Shown piece after piece: positions 32,324 through 44,799 of a DNA stretch of 64,000 bases. Where the stretch lies: contig NC_088777.1 in the NCBI RefSeq assembly GCF_954871325.1, forward strand, positions 28,931,366-28,995,365, given 5' to 3'. The DNA is from Gordionus sp. m RMFG-2023 (lineage: Eukaryota; Nematomorpha; Gordioida; Chordodea; Parachordodidae). A program made the position numbers and the translations under genes. Within the stretch, counting starts at the first letter, position 1; each line of letters opens with the position of its first letter. Under the pieces are notes generated by a model. It saw nothing but the letters and a program-made list of their open reading frames with translations, had not been told where the DNA came from and did no database searches.

Positions 32324-35300
32324 GAATTCCCATCGAATTTAATTAGTACGAGGTCTCAAAATTATTTTAAATTAAACAATGAAAGATTTTTAAAAAAAAA
32401 AAAATAATAATCCCACGGCTAGTTAATTACAATTTTTGTTTGTTTATTAAAAAATAAAGTAAATCTAGCAAGGGCATGAGCTAACAATTTTATTTAAATA
32501 AATCACTTTAATACTATTCTGAAAAACTTCTCAGGTTATATAAAAAAAATATTAAAATTAAAACAAAATAAAATTATAGTGAGCGTTTTTTAATTTTGTA
32601 AGATTTTAAGCCGAAATCATATTCCAGCCTTATATTACATATATTTTATAATTGATTCCCTAACAAATATTATACAAGCACAATTAAACTATATCAACGT
32701 TTTTGTAAAATAATTAAAAGTCATTTCTCATCTTTTATCTTATTTTATAAAATAGATCAAAATTTAATTTTTATATGTGGAATTTTTCAAATAAATCATT
32801 GTAGTTTTCAATTTTGTGATCAAATAACACAAATATTCGTTCTAGTTAAAAAAATTACCTTCCAAAAATCCCCCCCCCCAATGGGTGAAGATAGAATCTA
32901 GTTTGAAAGCATTTAATATATTTGGGCCATGGTAATTATCAGATGATGATGATTGAGAAACAACATTCATGCTTATGATAATCTATAAAAATAATGATCT
33001 ATATTATAGGACAGAAATAGTGTGGGGTTAAAAATATGATAAAGGAAACATTAAATTAAAATAACCCTTTGTTCTTAAAAAATTCGGATTAATATTTTTT
33101 ATTTTCAAATGAATAAGAATAAGGAGATTTTTATAAATGGAAAGAACGTAAAACATGAAGGCGTTCATCAAAAAAGGAAGGCGCTCACGTTTGTCAAAAA
33201 TAAAAGGAACTCTGGTCATCAATTTTTTCAAAAAGAACTTGGTTCATGATAAACGCGTTCCAAATCCAATCTTTGTAGAATTGTTGTCGCATGCTATAAT
33301 TTTCATATTTTTAGGGGTAATTAGAGCCTTATCCAAATTTGCACATAATTATCTAATATTGCTTACTAATTGAGTAAGAAGCTTTAGCATTGTGTTATTC
33401 TATAAAACGCTGTTGTTTAAATCGGGTGAGGTATTTTTAAATAATCAAGCAAAAATTTGTTTACCAATATGAATGATAACATTTGAAATAAATTGTTTGA
33501 AATACCACAAAACAAAAACGCATCAATTTATAAGCATTAAAATTTAAAATTTTACTCTCTTTGACTGATGTTAAAATGTAAAAATATTTTTGTAATGCAT
33601 TCAAAGTGCCAATAACAATAACACTTTTGAACATTCTTTCAATGTATGGATATGAAAGATAATTCAATATTTAAAAAAATGCGAGACATTACAATAATGG
33701 CCTAGTAAGTCGGATGCCGGACAAAAAAACACTTAAAAAAGTAAATTTCCTCTTACAAATATTTTCTAAAATTTTGTTAGCATCCAATTACCAATGCTGT
33801 AATTATTTTCAAGTCTAATTATGTTCTATTGAAATTCATTAAACGTTTGTAAAGTGAAAGAATGATCACTTATAGAAAAATTTAAATAATTTGATGTGAA
33901 ATTTTACTGTTAAACAGTTTTGCTCTTCTCTCCCTCCCCCTCCTACTTTCATAAATTAAATTATAATCGAATCTTCAAGGGAATAAAATAAACATTATGT
34001 AACATTTAATAAAAAATGTTATCTAAATATTATTATTTCTCACACATTATTAAAAATAATATTTTAAAAAAATAAATCGATATAAATTTAATTATTGAGA
34101 AATATAGCGATTCATGTTAAAATTGAAAAAAAAAACATATCAACCACAACACTAATATATAAATGTGTATAATTTCGTAACACAAAAGCAGCCATTTGAG
34201 ATTTGATGATGTATAATTAATATTTTAAGGATTTTTCCGGTTATTTATAAATGATCAAAATTTTTGTAATATATATGTCCTTTATCTTATGCATTTCATT
34301 TTAAACTAATTTCTTCTATGTTTTTTAAATAAAAGCTTTGTAATGTTAATTTTTAATTAAGGGAAAAAATTTCTTTCTCTAGGGGAGAAGGTGGGGGGCA
34401 ATTCAAGATTTTAATGGTTTACTCTGTTTAAGAACACATCTAAATATTGTTTTGTTAGACAATCTTTTAAAATCTATATTTATTTTTAACCTGCAGTGGT
34501 CGAATTTTTGGATCGGGTTAGATTATATTTTTTTCATTTTCGAGTATGGCTTGGATGATATGAACGCTATGTTACTGTAAATAGTTAAACACTTTATTAT
34601 ATGAACTAATTAGTTGATAATTTAATAAATTTTTTGATTATACCTTGCCCTTGTTGTGTATAAAAATTATTTTTAAGACTAGCCAGGATTTATTTTTAAA
34701 AAGACTTCTGGCTCGTTGCATATCTTTTTTCTAAATTGATCGTCAACGAAAGACCTTAAAATTGAAATAAACAATATTATATTTATTTTAAAAAAATATA
34801 TATTTATAAAAAGGATTTAATTGGTTGAATGTCTGAGTTGCAAAAGGAAAGAAATTTTTATTATAAAAATTTTAATTTAGTTTACAAATAAGAATAACAT
34901 GTTATACTCAAATATACCAAAATAATCGATATAAATGGAAGCCGCAATGTCTAATTTTCTGTTTACACATAAATTATATTATGTTATATTCTTGTTTTTG
35001 AATGATTAAATGAATTTTAGCAAAAATGTAATTAAAAGGCGGAAACATGTGGAATATAGGGATATATTCATTCAAGAAATGGTATAAGTTTTTAATAATT
35101 TTCTTGAGCTGCTGAAGTAAACATAGGATTCCCAATAAAACCTTTATTAAAAAAAATGTCAATTATAATTTTATAAACTATTATCAATCCTATAGAGTAG
35201 TTTTCCACTTATATAATATCTTAATCTTTGGTATTAAATGATCTGCCTATTTAGGGGAAAGAAATTTACAAAATATATATTGTGCTGTGCTACACAACTT

Positions 35301-35899
35301 TCTCATCTAAAAAAATGCGATCAAAAAGTAAATAATTCTTTGCCTTTAAATTAATTTTTGATACTTTTTTACCATTTTTCCCCAATTTTATTAATTTTTA
35401 TTTTCTCATCTTTTATTATTCTTTTTTTATCTTTCTAAAAATAATTTCCTTATTTCCCCTGTGATTTTTTTAAAATTCTTATGTCATTTTTAACCATTCT
35501 TTTTCCATTTCTTCGTCTTAACAATTTCTTTGTCCTAATTTATTTTATTTTTAAATTTCATCTAATTATTTTTGATTCTCATTGACAAAGTGAGGTAGTT
35601 GGAAGGGGGGCATTGGGTGGCCCGCAGTATTCCCACGTCGATTTTGAAAAAATTTAGCATGCCTACGCCAAAAATTTTTAAGGAAGTAGAGAGCACGGCG
35701 TTCCCCTTCCAAATTAATTTTTTTTATAATAGTATATTAGTACATTAGTACATTAGCATATTATTAATATTTTTCATCATGAAATAAACATATTATTTTT
35801 TTAACAATGTATATTAATGTAAATTAAAAATTTTTAATTCAAAAACTAACCCTTCTCTATTTTAATTGGTTCTTAAAAAGGTGTAATATCCAATAGTAA
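32324..35899. other. Gene-free AT-rich stretch
   Basis: No gene is supported over about 3.5 kb. Open frames of 60-75 codons near 33.0-33.7 and 35.0 kb show no domain, no consistent codon pattern and no splice context. A C-run lies at 32,868-32,879. GGGTGGCCCGCAG with GCATGCCTACGCC at about 35,615-35,670 looks like transposon-end debris preceding the next hAT relic. Confidence 0.4.
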
Positions 35900-36860
35900 T
35901 ATGAGACATCTGTTTTGACTTGCCTTTACCAGCTGTAACCCTGCTTCCCCATAAGAACTGCATATGTCAAGTGAATGGTGTGGTTTATAAAATTTGCAAC
36001 AGCCATTTACAAGACAGAACATATAAATTACGATGGTTTACGTTAAAAAAATTTGGAAACATGCTAATTCAGATGCATACAAAGCTGCTGAAAAGTGCTA
36101 TGAAACCAAATATAAATAATTAATATTTAATAGATATTATCTTGCAAAAGCAAATCGTTGTGTAAATTTTGAATCTTAATAGATTTACAAGAGCACAATG
36201 GTTTAGATATGGTACATAATTTGCATTTTTATGCTGATTTGTTATTAATTGAAAGCATTTCCAAAGTAATGCTTATGAAAATTGTAAATATTATTATCAA
36301 TTAACAATCCAACGCTATCCTGTAGAGAAATCTAGAATATTGTCATAGCCTTGGTTATTTATGTAAAATAGTTACTTTGATGAATCTATTTTTATATTTC
36401 TCGATCTGATTGAAACTAAAAGATGCAGATGAGATTGTTCCTACCCTATTGGATCTTAAATCCGCCGAGTTTTCTTGTAAGTCATGACATCAGTGTAATG
36501 ACTGGGAGAAATCTGGTGTAGCAAAGCATCTTTTAGCATTATATCCAACGATTATACCCAGGCATTGTTTAAATCAACGTTTAAAATTATCGGAGAATCT
36601 GTTCTTGCTAATCGAGGAAGACAAACTAAGTGAATTTGTTTCCGATAAAGTTCTAATGAATCTCGCAATAAAAGGGATAAGGGAATATATTGATGACAAT
36701 AAAAAACTTAATAACCGTGATATAAGAGTTCCAAAATTGAATTAACAGAATTCCATGTAGTACGGCCGAATGTGAGCGTGGTTTTCCCCTTTTGAATGTC
36801 ATTATGACGGATTTCCGCGCAAATCTTATAAAACATAAATTCTTCCCCATATATTAAAAA
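35900..36860 (+). pseudogene. hAT relic (KIAA1586/ZNF862-like)
   Basis: Readable pieces in order are GVVYKICNSHLQDRTYKLRW near 35,960, a mid-region piece with AKHLLALYPTIIPRHCLNQR (36,510-36,580) matching the Cys/His-Arg-x-x-L landmark of hAT proteins, and the C-terminal STAECERGF...LNVIMTDFRANL near 36,755-36,825, a typical hAT dimerisation signature. Many stops and shifts separate these pieces. The element's termini are uncertain. TTACACCACTGG near 37,255 may be its right end. Confidence 0.5.
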
Positions 36861-37560
36861 AATGGCCAACAAGTCATAGACCTGAAAACGATAAACAATA
36901 AGTAAAAGTTCGGTTAATATTACTAAAAATTCGCTATGACGAATATTATAGTCTCTTTATACCATTTATTTGATCCATTACGATTTATGCCTTATATTAT
37001 ATTAAATCATTTTTTATAAATGGTTATTTTTGCAATATATTTCAATTTTATCTTTTTAAATGATTATTTTATTATAATGTATTTTATATGAAATGCTTCG
37101 AGATAAACCTAAAAAAATTTCCAAAACAATATTTTCGCTTCAAATTCGCAAAATAATTTGTCTCTATTTTTTTGTCCATTTTAGAGTGTCCCTTTCTTTT
37201 TTTTCTAGAGTAATAGCGTGCCCCCTCCACAAATTTTAGTATTACACCACTGGAGCTAACGTTAATATTTCTTGATCAAAATATCCAAGTCTCTTTGTAT
37301 ACTTTTACACATTTAGAAATTAAATATGTATAAAGAACACAATCTTTTCTAAAACGAATTTGATTAGATGGAGCCCCCACCCCTCCACTCTTTCTTAAAT
37401 AGAAGCTGACTGCTGAAATGACTTGAACCCACCACAACACAAATATGGGTTAGGATTAGTTTATATTTAAAAAATATGATATTTAAATCGATATAGCTTT
37501 ATACTAATTAGAAAAAATATGGTGTCTAGTGTTCTTTCTAACTAAAAATCAAATTTGTTA
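36861..37560. other. Non-coding stretch
   Basis: No gene is visible. GTGCCCCCTCCACAAATTTTAGTATTACACCACTGG (37,212-37,254 region) has the look of a hAT right terminus with its C-run. The rest is AT-rich and featureless. Confidence 0.35.
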
Positions 37561-38505
37561 AAAGACGTTCATTATTATCCCAATGTATTAAAATGGTTAT
37601 AAATATATTAGCAACTCTTCCCAAATGGGAGAACATTTTCCTTTTTAAGAAGAATAACAGAGCCCTGCAGAAGTACCATTTGCAAAGCATTGGCCGGATT
37701 TTTTTTTCGAAATTTTTTTAAGCCCGAACCGGGTTTTTTTAATTCAGGCCCGGTCCGAATTTTTCTAAAATAAATTATATTTATTTTTGATTTTTATAGC
37801 ATAATGGCAATTTCAAATACTTGGTTTTAAAATATATAAACCGGTCCGGATATTTTTTTAAAAAAATTTTCAAGCCCAGTCCGGGTGTTTTTTTAAAAAA
37901 AATTTGGGCCCGTCTCGTATATTTAAAAAAATTAAAATACGGTCCAGCCCAGGGGCCGAGCCTGCAAGTCTCTGAAAAACATACCTAAGAAGTAAACTCT
38001 GAAAGTAGATTGAATGATTTGGATCTTTTGAATATTCATAGGCATTTGACGCCAAGCAAGGATGAGATAATTGAAAAATTAGCTCATAACATACAAAATA
38101 CAATTATTCCTAAGAACATTTTATGTATTAATTTATATTTCCAACATTTAAATTTTTTATACTTTATAAATTTTAAAGACTCAAAAAATTTAAATTTCTA
38201 TTTTGGGTCATTTAAGTGTTTCATATGGTGGTTATATTCACTTTATATTTTATAATTCGCATTTATTTTATAGTTTTTCAATGCCGCCAGTTATATCCGT
38301 TTAATATTTTTTAATTCACATTTATTTCATATTTTTTATATGCCGGTTTATATATAATTTTTTTATAATTCACATTAATTTAAAATTGTCTATTAGGAAA
38401 GTTATTAGTCCTAATAAATTTATGCTCAATGATATTTCTTAAAAAATTTTATCACCCCCCCCCCCCCCCCAAGACCAAATTCCTGCGTACGCGCCTGGTG
38501 TTGAG
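37561..38505 (+). mobile_element. Decayed ZMYM1-like hAT copy, opposite orientation
   Basis: The sequence is the inverted counterpart of 4,735-5,600, including the nested CCGGGCC MITE at the same place. A plus-strand frame gives NDLDLLNIHRHLTPSKDEIIEKLAHNIQ (38,010-38,095), an N-terminal piece of the transposase. The right end has a C-run of about 18 bases (38,454-38,470) followed by CTGCGTACGCGCCTGG. Confidence 0.5.
37675..37975. mobile_element. CCGGGCC MITE in hAT relic
   Basis: It is the inverted homologue of the MITE at 5,163-5,500, with the same GGCCCGG words and TTTTTTAAAAAA spacers and the same internal AATACTTGG/CCAAATATT landmarks. It ends GAGCCTGCAAGTC. Confidence 0.6.
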
Positions 38506-38879
38506 AGGTATTTTTCGACACTCAAATTTATATTAATATCATGACATAGTATCTTGTATCTTAAATACAAATATCCACGATACTGCCCATGTTTCTTTTT
38601 TTAAATTTAAGAATCGATCTTGTATCCTAAATCTAAGTATGCAAATTATTTACAAATATCTGTATCTTCATCAAAAAGATACTGATACTTTAAAAAAATT
38701 TATATTAGATAATTTTAATAGTATTAACATTTAAAATGTAAATGAATAATATAATACAAGTTTAGATATTTTAAGATAATGTATGATTATGACCTTGGTT
38801 CATATAGCAATTTGCTAAACATCTACCATATTTTATTTATGCTTTACATCCATCATTATACTAAAAATTATTTTAAATT

Positions 38880-39460
38880 ATGAACCAAGTTATCGAGGAT
38901 ATAACTCTAGAATTATCAGAAAAAAACTTGCCATAAAAGATGTCCAGAAAGCTATTAACGATTTTCATGCCATTTCTAGAATTCATCCTCCCACACTAAC
39001 CTAAAATACTAAGTTATGGAATGCTAGTAATAATCCTGAAACTGCAGAGTTTATCAAAGCAGTTTTAGGAAAACAATTAGTTATACCATGCTTTTGTGAT
39101 GTACTAGTTTATTAAAATTTAAAAGCAAATTACCAAAATTATGTTAAAATTAGAATTTCCAAAATTAAGAGATATTGAAATGCAATATTTAGCCATATAT
39201 TTATCCCATTAGCTATAGTGATTGACAAAATATAAGGTGAAATCGGAGAATCAGCTCCAATATTAAATGTAAAAAAAAGCACAAATTTAATTCAAACTGA
39301 TCTGCATTTTTGCAAACCATTAGGTATTGCAGTAGAAAATTCTTCAAATAAAAGATTTAAAAATATATATAAATTTAATAATAACTCGAAATTTTTGGCC
39401 ACTGTTTCTTATCCCTACTATAAAAATCGTTGGATTGATGATGAAAAAGAAAATACCTCC
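38880..39460 (+). pseudogene. Decayed hAT transposase
   Basis: Recognisable pieces are LEFPKLRDIEMQYLAIYLSH (about 39,145-39,205) and KPLGIAVENSSNKRFKNIY followed by FLATVSYPYYKNRW (39,315-39,435). The latter matches the region of some hAT proteins that precedes the C-terminal block. It is heavily broken and has no dimerisation motif. Confidence 0.45.
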
Positions 39461-39465
39461 TTTCA

Positions 39466-39770
39466 ATGGTATATCTTAATGAAATTTTAATTTAGCATGT
39501 TTACAATCTATACTTTTACCCATTTACAACAAAAGAATTCAAAATAAACAACGATTGTGACAATTGTAACTTATCTATGGTACATCTTAACTGAAATTTT
39601 ATTAAAACATGTTAGCAATATACTTCTTTTAGCCCATTTATGTCAAAAAAATTCAAAAAAGTTCAAAAATGACGATTATGACAATTGTCACTTTCCTATG
39701 ATACATCTTCAATGAAATTTTAATTTAACATGTTTGCAAAATATATTTTTACATATTTGCCTTAAAAAAT
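39466..39770. repeat. Tandem repeat of about 110-120 bp
   Basis: Two and a half diverged units start near 39,467, 39,574 and 39,696. Each contains TATGGTACATCTTAA-like sequence, TGAAATTTTAATTTAACATGTT and, in the first two, ACGATTRTGACAATTGT. Confidence 0.6.
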
Positions 39771-39775
39771 AAACT

Positions 39776-39885
39776 TCGACCCATATTTTGGGTCGAGATC
39801 GTTTTTTTCGGCTTGGACTCGGGTCGAGGTCGAAAAAAACGACCCGAACTTTGGGTCGGGGTCGCGACTCGTGGCGTTTTAACAA
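39776..39885. repeat. Solitary GGGTCG-type hAT terminus
   Basis: Repeated GGGTCG / CGACCC words in both orientations lead to the end GGCGTTTTAACAACACTA. The RTE fragment starts immediately after. The other end of this element was not found. Confidence 0.45.
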
Positions 39886-40335
39886 CACTAAAGGGGATGC
39901 AACAAATCATACAAAGAACTATGGTGGTGGAATGAAGAGGTACAAACCACTTTAAAGGAGAAAAAAGACCTATATAAAATATGGTTCAAATCCAAAAACT
40001 CAGATGACAAGACAAATTACAAAAAATCCAAGAGAATAGCTACAAAGGCGGTGTCTAGGGCCAAATCTATGGCATACGATGACATGTATGAAAAACTAAA
40101 TACCAAAGAAGGGCAAAGTAAAATATACAGATTAGCCAAATGCGAGAAAAGAACCCGGGATATAAACTAAACGGAGCTCCAAAAGTAATCAAAAATAAAG
40201 ATGGGAAATTGATAATAAAGGAAAAAGAAATAATGAATAGATGGAAAGAATATTTTCAAGAGCTTCTCAACTTTAATCCCCACATACTACATATAGACGA
40301 ACACTCCCCATTAGACCAAATCGTCAATGGCTATA
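39886..40335 (+). pseudogene. RTE LINE fragment (linker between endonuclease and RT)
   Basis: Frames read NKSYKELWWWNEEVQTTLKE, a Lys-rich stretch, ARAKSMAYDDMYE and IINKDGKLIIKEKEI-like sequence, closely matching the minus-strand LINE at 47,700-48,230. Roughly 450 bp of the family is present, covering neither the endonuclease nor the reverse transcriptase core. One frameshift separates the two readable parts near 40,140. Confidence 0.7.
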
Positions 40336-40779
40336 TGAGAAATTGTTTGAAATATTAATAATATTAAAAAATAAGGCTGATTTGTAATGCTAATTTATCG
40401 ATATTTACTAATTAATTTTTTATTCTGATATTGTTTTCATTATTATAATATACAATTTTCAAAAATATATCTTTATATCGCATTATCTATCTAACAAATT
40501 TTTCATCTTCTACAATTTATTTTCATATTTTATATAAATTTTTAATATTGCATATTTTATATAAAAAATAAGCTTGATATATTTTAATTTTGACTATTTA
40601 AAGTTTTAAGAATCTTTGAAATTCTTCCTAAGTATCTAGTATCTTTTAAATACAAAATTTTTAAAAATATCTGTATCTGGATACAATTTTTTCCTATCAC
40701 TACACAAATATAAATGATAATTTTATAGAAAATGTCTTAATTATTCTATAAAAATTGGTTTTAATATAAGTGAAACCTG

Positions 40780-40955
40780 CAGGGACGGCCTTAACCCAAC
40801 CGGGAATGTATTTTTTATTTTTTAAATATATGCGGGCCGGGTCTAAAATATATTTTAGATATCCAGAGGGCCAAAAAAATTTTTTTTTTAATACTCGGGC
40901 CGAGTCGAATATTTTAAAATCAAATATTTTAAATCGTCATTATTATTTATAAAAG
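40780..40955. mobile_element. Half copy of the CCGGGCC MITE
   Basis: It matches the left half of the MITE at 5,163-5,500, including GGGCCGAGTCGAATATTTTAAA and CAAATATTTTAAATCG. It stops inside the spacer and is followed at once by another transposon end. Confidence 0.55.
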
Positions 40956-40959
40956 AGTG

Positions 40960-41050
40960 CCGCTACACTTTTTCAAAAACACAGGAGCGGGAGTTAGCTC
41001 CTTTTAGGGCTGGAGTAAAGGAGCGCCGCTACCGCTCTATTAAATTTTTT
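40960..41050. repeat. GAGCG-type transposon end
   Basis: GCCGCTACACTTTT, GGAGCGGGAGTTAGCTCC and GGAGCGCCGCTACCGCTC form a compact set of direct and inverted words typical of a subterminal region. No partner end was recognised. Confidence 0.4.
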
Positions 41051-41126
41051 AAATATTCATATATCTATATATTTGTTAATAAAAATTCAATAAAAATGAA
41101 ATTTTATTAAATTTATGTAATATGAC

Positions 41127-41345
41127 AGGGTTTCCCATTCAAAAAAGGAAAAGTCCCAATCAAAAAAGGAAAAGTATCAATCATAAAAGGAAAAGAGTCA
41201 ATCAAAAAAGAAATAGGCCCAAAAACAAAAAAGTAAAACTTCCAAAGGTTTAGGAAAAAGTCCGATCAAAAAAGGAAAAGTGTCAAACAAATAAGGAAAA
41301 GATCCAATCAAAAAAGGAAAATTCCCATTCAAAAAAGAAAAATCG
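41127..41345. repeat. Left tandem arm, AAAAAAGGAAAAG units
   Basis: Around ten units of about 20 bp follow a pattern such as CAATCAAAAAAGGAAAAGTC. The four bases before the A-run vary between units (ATTC, AATC, AAAC). Confidence 0.65.
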
Positions 41346-41632
41346 TTATTTTTTATAAATTTCGTGTCAATTTTTCTTAAATTTCTATTGCGATTTCTTT
41401 ACCTTATTCTTCTTACTATATCTTCTCTCAATTTATTTTCTTCTCATTTTTGATAGACATGTTACACTATTAATTTCCCCATCTATTTCTGATTCTTGTC
41501 TTAATCTATCCTCTGATAACATCATATCATCATTTTACAATTTTAATGGGCGCCAATATATATGAAGCGTTGAAAACATCTCTTAAAAATCAATACGGTA
41601 TTGATTAATTTATTTCAGAGGGAAGAAAGCGA

Positions 41633-42094
41633 TTGCAAATTTTTAATTTTAGTTTTAAGATTCAAATTAATGATCAAGGACGGGAGTTTGTGAATGAAGT
41701 TAGCACTAATTATCACAAACTCGTGGGGACCATGCAGAGGGTGACAAGTGCTTATCACCCTCAAGCAAATGGCATGGTTGAAAGGGTTAATAGAACAATC
41801 CAGAATGCACTTCTAAAGTGTATTGAAGATGATCAATAGAAAAATCTTATATAGCCAAAGGCCTACAATAGGTAGACCTAAAGACCTCCAATAAAATTAT
41901 TGAGAAAAATTCCACCTAATATGCCACTCCCCCTTAGCAAAATCCTGCCCACGCCTATGTCGCTAATTCTTTCTCGGGAATTCATTTCCTTGAACCTGAA
42001 GCGCAAACACTATAAAGCGATATGCGCGAAGTCATTATTGCTAAACAATGAATATGTTGCAAATGCGTTATTAGAGAAAAACAACATTAAATAA
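41633..42094 (+). pseudogene. Retrovirus/Gypsy-like integrase relic
   Basis: The frame includes NDQGREFVNEV, then SAYHPQANGMVERVNRTIQ, the second half of a DDE integrase core, with the D-x-G and the H-P-x-x-N-G-x-x-E-R landmarks. Basic sequence follows. It is a broken fossil: the first half of the core and the zinc-binding domain are not present. It is unlike the integrase in the LTR element at 16.9-24.1 kb, so it derives from another lineage. Confidence 0.65.
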
Positions 42095-42954
42095 TATTTT
42101 ACCTATATAATTCTTAAATCATAAGCCTATGTTTTAAGAATATTTAATTACTTATTGTCTATTTATATAATTTAATAAATATATTAAAAATACATTTGTC
42201 TTTTTGAAAATAATTTATAAATTTAGGTCCATTTTTTTAACAATTCTTTATGTTTTTTTCATCATACAAACAATATTCTTTTTAATATTTTTTCTCCTTA
42301 TATTGTAATCTTTTACATACATTTCTAACCTTTTCAATCTATTTAAATCATTTTTAATCTTTATTTTATTTTTTACATTTTCTCAGTTTTATTTTCTTCT
42401 AATTTTTGATAATTTTAAAAATAAGAATTTAAAAATGATTATATTTTATTAATTTACATATCGTTTGGTATTACAGTTCAAACTTATTTAATTTTAAAAA
42501 GGTACATTATAAACAAACGATTAATTTAATTTAGCAATTGCAATTAAATACAATAAATTCTTAAATTCTTCTTTTTTAAAATATCAAAAATAAGAAGAAA
42601 TTTTTTTTAGAAAAGGTCAAAGAAATAAAGATTAAAAATGATTTATATTTTGAAAAGGTTAGAAATGTATGTAAAAGATTAAAATAAGAAAAAATCTTAA
42701 AAAGAATATTATATGCACGATGAAAAAAAGTGAAGAATTGTTTAAAAAAATGGATCAGAAAAATAACGGAAAATATATAAATTATTTTTAAAAAGACATT
42801 CAAAAATGAAAAGAAAAATAAATTGAGAAAAGATATAGTATGAAAATAAATTGAGAAAAGATAGAAATAAAGTAAAGAAATCACAAAAAGGTAGAAATAA
42901 AATAAGAAGGAATGACAAAAATAAATAAAAATTTAAGAAAAAAAATTACGATTT

Positions 42955-43275
42955 TTCTTATTGAATGGGAATTTTCCTTTTTTGATTGACACTTTTCCTT
43001 TTTTGATAAGACCTTTTCCTTTTTTGATTGACACTTTTCCTTTTTTGATAAGACCTTTTCCTTTTTTATTTGACACTTTTCTTGATTAAACCTTTTCCTT
43101 TTTTATTTGACACTTTTCCTTTTTTGATCGGACTTTTTCCTTTCTTTTTGGGAATTTCCATTTTTGATTGACACTTTTCCGTTTTTGTTTGGGCCTTTTC
43201 CTTTTTCTATTGAACCTTTTCCTTTTATGATTGACCCTTTTCCTTTTTTGATTGGGACTTTTTCTTTTTTGTTGA
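42955..43275. repeat. Right tandem arm, CTTTTCCTTTTTT units
   Basis: About fifteen units of roughly 20 bp, such as GACACTTTTCCTTTTTTGAT, form the reverse complement of the left arm but about 100 bp longer. Read on the plus strand it also gives a repetitive PFPFLIG-type frame, which I regard as a by-product. Confidence 0.65.
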
Positions 43276-43285
43276 CTTCTTTAGA

Positions 43286-44021
43286 CTTTTATATTACTTC
43301 TTTAAACTTCTATAATTATAATTTCCTAAATTTTTTATATTCATTTTTATATGATATTTTGCATTGTTTATTTATTTTTAAATATTTAATAAATAATGTT
43401 CTTTGATCATAATTTATAAATGACCGATTGTATTTAATTTTAGGAAGAAAACTGCTAAAATGAAATTCAGACGATTGTTAAAATATTTTGTACAAATATT
43501 AAATAAAATTACAATGACCATATATTAGCTTTTATTTATAAGATAAATTTTTTTTTTTAATTCTTCTTAACAAGATTTTGATTATAAAAGTAAAATACTA
43601 GTTTCTTTGATTTCTCTTATAATGGTTGATTATTGAAACAAAATAGAAGATGAGTAAAATGTTTATAGTACATTTTCTACTTCATAATTTTAATTTAAGT
43701 TTATATTATAATATTTTTTTTATTAGTATACAAAAATTAAGATTTCCTGTGGTATATTATTTTAAGAAAATTAACTTGGGAAATGTAATATATTTTTAAA
43801 AACCCAAAATAGATATTTAGATTGAGTTATAAATTTGGATTAATAACTAAAAAGAATCCAAACACTTTCAATACACTTGTAATTCTTTAAATAAGCTCAA
43901 ATTTTGCATTTAAAAAATAATTTTGTACACCTATTACAATAAATGAAGTACCTTTTTTGCAGCAAATCTATTCAGATTTTTGAAATAAATTTATTCAACT
44001 ATATAAGATGTATAAAAAAAT
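43286..44021. other. Gene-free AT-rich stretch
   Basis: No gene, RNA or repeat was recognised between the foldback element and the next hAT. Confidence 0.4.
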
Positions 44022-44799
44022 ATAATGTACAGTAGCCTCCCCCCCCCCCATAACCTCCAAAAAAAATTTTTTTCTTATTGCGAATAATCGGTTTCAATTT
44101 ATAAATATAATTATATACGATATGAAAATGAAATATATTTTAAAAAACAAATAAGAATTTCCAATTTTAATAGATAACATGGTTTAAAAATATATATTAA
44201 AAATTATATGTAAAATATTAAATAACAATAAAAATAAATTGTAAATTTTCTCTAGCATAGTTAAATTAGATATTTATAAATTTAATAATAAAATTTATAT
44301 TGTTAAACTTATTAGATTTTAAAAATTTTATTTAATTTTTTATAATTTTTAAATAAAAGAAAAATCATTTAATTTGGTAAATATAATGAGAAAGTAAAGG
44401 TGATAACTAATATGTTTGGGATTTGTTAATTGTGTTGTTTATTCAAATTTGTGAAATATTTTATTTTGATCTTAATTGAGTATTAATTTAAATATCTATT
44501 GAAATGTTTTAGTATATATATACCAGTTGATTGTTATACAGATTATTATTATTATTTGATTTTTTTAAAAGTAGAAATAAAGTTAATTTAAAACACAAAA
44601 CTTAACTTGTTTCTTTCTGGATTAAAAATTTTAAACCTAGAGTAGTTTCTAGATAGTCCAATCACTTAAATATTGATGCATCTACGATTGAGGATTTTTA
44701 TAAAATATATATTTTTATTCCCCTTATTGATACATTTTTATTTCAATTAAAGGAAAGATTTATTAGTCACAATTTTATTCTAAACAGCTTTTATTTTCT

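Larger units (their letters stand above)
38510..40720 (+). mobile_element. Old hAT relic with GTATCTT subterminal repeats
   Basis: Words such as GTATCTTAAATAC and GATACTGATAC cluster at 38,550-38,690. Words such as AGTATCTAGTATCTTTTAAATAC cluster at 40,625-40,710, in inverted order. The right end CCTATCACTA and left GTTGAGAGG are only weakly related, so the borders are approximate. The inside holds a decayed transposase, a tandem repeat, another transposon's terminus and an RTE fragment. Confidence 0.45.
41127..43285. mobile_element. Array-armed foldback element with an integrase relic
   Basis: The arms are tandem arrays of a roughly 20-bp unit (left 41,127-41,345, AAAAAAGGAAAAG; right 42,955-43,275, CTTTTCCTTTTTT) in opposite orientation. 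Inside them, 41,345-41,465 pairs with 42,780-42,955 through landmarks such as CTCAATTTATTTTC. An inner palindrome spans about 42,240-42,790. The core holds a retrovirus/Gypsy-like integrase relic. No gag or reverse transcriptase is present. The element is broken and looks old. It may be a transposon that captured an integrase fragment or a composite of unrelated pieces. Confidence 0.55.

Noticed and set aside
33155-33373. Plus-strand 72-codon ORF with a hydrophobic tail
   Set aside because: It has a plausible ATG but no recognisable domain, splice context or repeat relation. Length is within chance for this base composition.
35920-36010. Possible FLYWCH zinc finger
   Set aside because: The Cys/His spacing does not fit FLYWCH, and the downstream sequence is hAT, not MULE.
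41127-41345. Regular short repeats resembling a CRISPR array
   Set aside because: The units are contiguous with no unique spacers, the sequence is low-complexity, and the inverted partner array and eukaryotic context argue for a foldback arm.
42576-42884. Phe/Ile/Leu-rich ORF resembling a membrane protein
   Set aside because: It is low-complexity reading of an A/T-rich palindrome arm.
43164-43406. ORF with PFPFLIG repeats
   Set aside because: It results from reading the tandem 20-bp arm. It has no start context or domain.
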